Source: a bacterium
GTDB lineage: Bacteria > Patescibacteriota > Dojkabacteria > B142 > OLB20
Direction of reading: 5' to 3'
Length of the DNA stretch: 33,802 nt
NCBI GenBank assembly: GCA_021463645.1
Contig: JAJTYI010000001.1
Coordinates: forward strand, 1-33,802
Every line of letters starts with the position of its first letter. The first letter of the stretch is position 1. Position numbers and translations under genes: made by a program. Of the stretch, positions 33,801 to 33,802 are shown piece after piece. The notes beneath the pieces are model-generated. The model was not told where the DNA came from, made no database searches, and saw only the letters and a program-made list of their open reading frames with translations.

Positions 33801-33802
33801 TA
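27899..33802 (+). CDS. Giant Cys-rich anchored protein with GH-like domain, partial
   Basis: One frame from ATG 27899 runs 1968 codons to the window edge with no stop, so the C-terminus is missing. Residues 11-32 form a single hydrophobic signal anchor after a basic start. Then: a charged linker (33-100); a first domain (about 105-435) with EIDEVWVWADRTGGFWES and the conserved-looking HSYGHRSED (284-292); a Pro-rich linker (about 438-455); a Cys-rich region (460-1080); two more Pro-rich linkers (about 1081-1095 and 1256-1295); a Cys-rich domain (1300-1560); and a TIM-barrel-like domain (about 1565-1860) with APINEPVSEHW (Asn1673-Glu1674-Pro1675) and LIGINETGDF (Glu1790), the acid/base and nucleophile pattern of clan GH-A. 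Many paired Cys suggest disulfides outside the cell. A surface hydrolase or adhesin is likely. No named family is certain. Confidence 0.85.
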   Translation, partial: MKSIGIRKIRIILLLVLGLAFLLIGSIVISVLDKDDNVPQDNSTGQEFNIKDLPPNEPKTLDTDTRKVSPSVNPKVGEPVEENEDKLREISKEAQEAYERDTNMNVKGANTDDALVQKVFVVIWDSTRMSPNSDYPVSDDPAKLSTLLKEKMEEASIEQGYSESGNNFKNAEFQITDVVRYFGVTPKKPGTPPIDSPNGDAHSGSFDYNALVDMHNLCQKVNNNEIDEVWVWADRTGGFWESIMMGPSNQVYYINGDPIVRNDCQRALYVMGFNYEVWVDQAMHSYGHRSEDTLSFFLDGVYSNAIYPGSTSFEYMGINYDSNYTDNKNYIGNMHWPHNAIKRDDSTEYDYNNTTSKITDFRDWNPQHTGEKSNLNCNQWGCTPHGFYTQWFQNLPGRCTSSKLTQLNGNPMINMWWAILKNSFYIESDGCDVEPTTPPSPSQPPAAPPVDSPESGECQPMLEYCDPPGANLLDDVYFNQSNDGSFENPICTLNPDGSYGGKGCDAVNQQHTYYQADRSALLPINSMAFFTSGEGYDKPEYIVQEVAGNQQCEEGLTAHGNNSYKIFSRQGLALKGGLCLPMKPHGNPTHSGINFRVSQATRDIADNVEVTFRLGYITTPLSNNFYFDSTPSLQESAITWVTTRRVGQSEYGQEEGFASRYAGGFLESTMPGNATGFCFMAESVGGQGINTFWDAAFASIDSNSCDIATEHKDGIDRSCGGYACGNVDPTLSGNGYVDFNQEYYAFDMPTHWRATQCHYETETNGADSEYGALFAGLDLNNCDPNYWDPAQRNLHPEMDKPDVACADSRNWIYGYAWTGGVKDFGLLQYLDCALTSLDGNEIDPELRNAFKGTSNNPYFCDQILKSYANSIDVPLDVDPAFEIRYSNTYSGLVNAIQAETRSNFWKVPLLGSAVGSGVINNKYPEEHYIDPFLISKRNSGSGLNNFSKFNLEDQAIAIIVKDEDHEFTDSIIPQNEVLMEDLLARGPVCEEIVGDPITKIHYGPEEGLSDRAIFGFADDEGSFEHIIEEENHDITTRQLCDYQFHEGRVVGADCTIDGITFNEGNIGATLHGAGLMDYLSVPTLPPPSPTGIPVEGFDTCPDQSFCGEDFDCEDSMLALYEHCKMTVDEFSIGIGGNPFIRQELPNGWRDLQVFGLNKVMDSMWHNEFLQYNYPIRHENVGIDVNQVVSMYDQQQPKCSIMPESRKPVYCSDDADPATASVIDKAQQVCRRVPPYNCNCSASNFTTCLIDCKANFTPPPPLEDIGLPIEGDIVPTRPPGPNVTQPPDTAIRPILDNTHESFLERFVRLLDPKTYPGEGGREYEEGQIYNYDPRYTGGFLLANTGGEATQCTVQTGPRAAESVSQVRIENYFAYAGQLARMNERIGFAATNNKDPRSFKGEIIDIENASVAELISYFVVRGEGLENVAIPYCDSLTDTEKADCMTSTDQSCDCMIRSCQQQYDTKLSNMDEYLPLICEKLTNIPENDYHQRPISECITNLSTHWVNNIFIPAKERCDATPKTNLNFNCDPMANYLIDQGFDTAELRLAACDRILNDQQCDYEKFGVHLITGPIQPENYTRAETLGLGWKMEVIVDDSDNMVTSMADAVNSFSGKTVFRFCNADQGEAGSKIQDQSCQFRTELTGSPAESGRKAANMILRVAERTSKAFLVAPINEPVSEHWFGGDLNDDSNPTTMQAASEFYTAFAEVLNANQALRNKIEIGGPTYNVTAFGNYSNFEKFHSEFTAKALVDYWTVNIYNHDDLPPAINKIEVQFEHVKSVFNDSKLIGINETGDFQHNILRLRDSLAIIGPDPRLKYALLFNAFGGWGDTRGEPLILNDVEIRNILSDNGVCEDTEEPICYEDPTGGGGNLVANPLPFARNFVEVYDQLHAPNSAGGRTCADLPPGPGEYYEPNDVGMACEGYETRKALPEYEFYRGALRRCGIPVSQTGWTSQNTYNIDDLGELKEEI

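Noticed and set aside
1-33802. CRISPR array, transposase or phage genes
   Set aside because: No regularly spaced repeats, no transposase or phage structural motif found on either strand.
1-33802. UGA recoding (as in Gracilibacteria-type genomes)
   Set aside because: Long genes translate cleanly with the standard code and TGA serves as stop, for example at 14815-14817 and 10998-11000.

Overview
The window is an AT-rich bacterial segment with short intergenic gaps, overlapping same-strand genes, standard genetic code (TGA is used as a stop and is never in frame inside the long genes) and almost no Shine-Dalgarno sequences before the starts. Small envelope-oriented genes, very large secreted proteins, a stripped MgtE, a divergent guanylate kinase and GC-rich palindromes between genes suggest a candidate-phyla-radiation (Patescibacteria-type) genome. 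That placement is an inference: there is no rRNA or other phylogenetic marker here to prove it.

Region 1 (1-792) holds three tRNA genes: Leu(TAA) and Cys(GCA) on the minus strand and Pro(GGG) on the plus strand. Around them are hairpins, palindromic repeats and a duplicated 16-bp piece of the tRNA-Leu 3' end. Region 2 (793-3559) is a tight plus-strand operon of five small soluble enzymes: MazG-like pyrophosphohydrolase, S51 peptidase, Nudix hydrolase, HAD phosphatase and HD phosphohydrolase. It looks like a metabolite and nucleotide clean-up unit. Region 3 (3523-12854) is mixed: an unknown acidic protein, a GH36-type alpha-galactosidase, a CBS-MgtE cation channel, a PAP2 lipid phosphatase, a decayed gene remnant, a small Cys protein, a membrane-anchored GH18 protein, a guanylate kinase, two small membrane proteins, an ICMT-type methyltransferase and a HIT hydrolase.

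Region 4 (13004-21100) has an ABC-F ATPase, tRNA-Glu(TTC), and a minus-strand envelope cluster. The cluster comprises a PMT/ArnT-type glycosyltransferase, a membrane protein with Ig-like (Big_5) modules and a C39-like peptidase domain, and a 964-residue fusion of a membrane acyltransferase, a DUF2341-like module and a polysaccharide deacetylase. Together these suggest modification of a surface polymer. Region 5 (21382-27762) has another unknown protein, a YdeI/OmdA-type small protein, a GT4 glycosyltransferase, a ClpC-like AAA+ unfoldase without a recognisable ClpP-docking loop, and an isoaspartyl methyltransferase.

Region 6 (27899 to the window end) is one uninterrupted plus-strand reading frame of at least 1968 codons that leaves the window without a stop. 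It encodes a giant Cys-rich protein with one N-terminal membrane anchor, proline-rich linkers and a C-terminal glycoside-hydrolase-like domain carrying Asn-Glu-Pro and a second candidate catalytic Glu. The most unusual items are this protein, the acyltransferase-deacetylase fusion, the tRNA-associated hairpin family and the degenerate ClpC.
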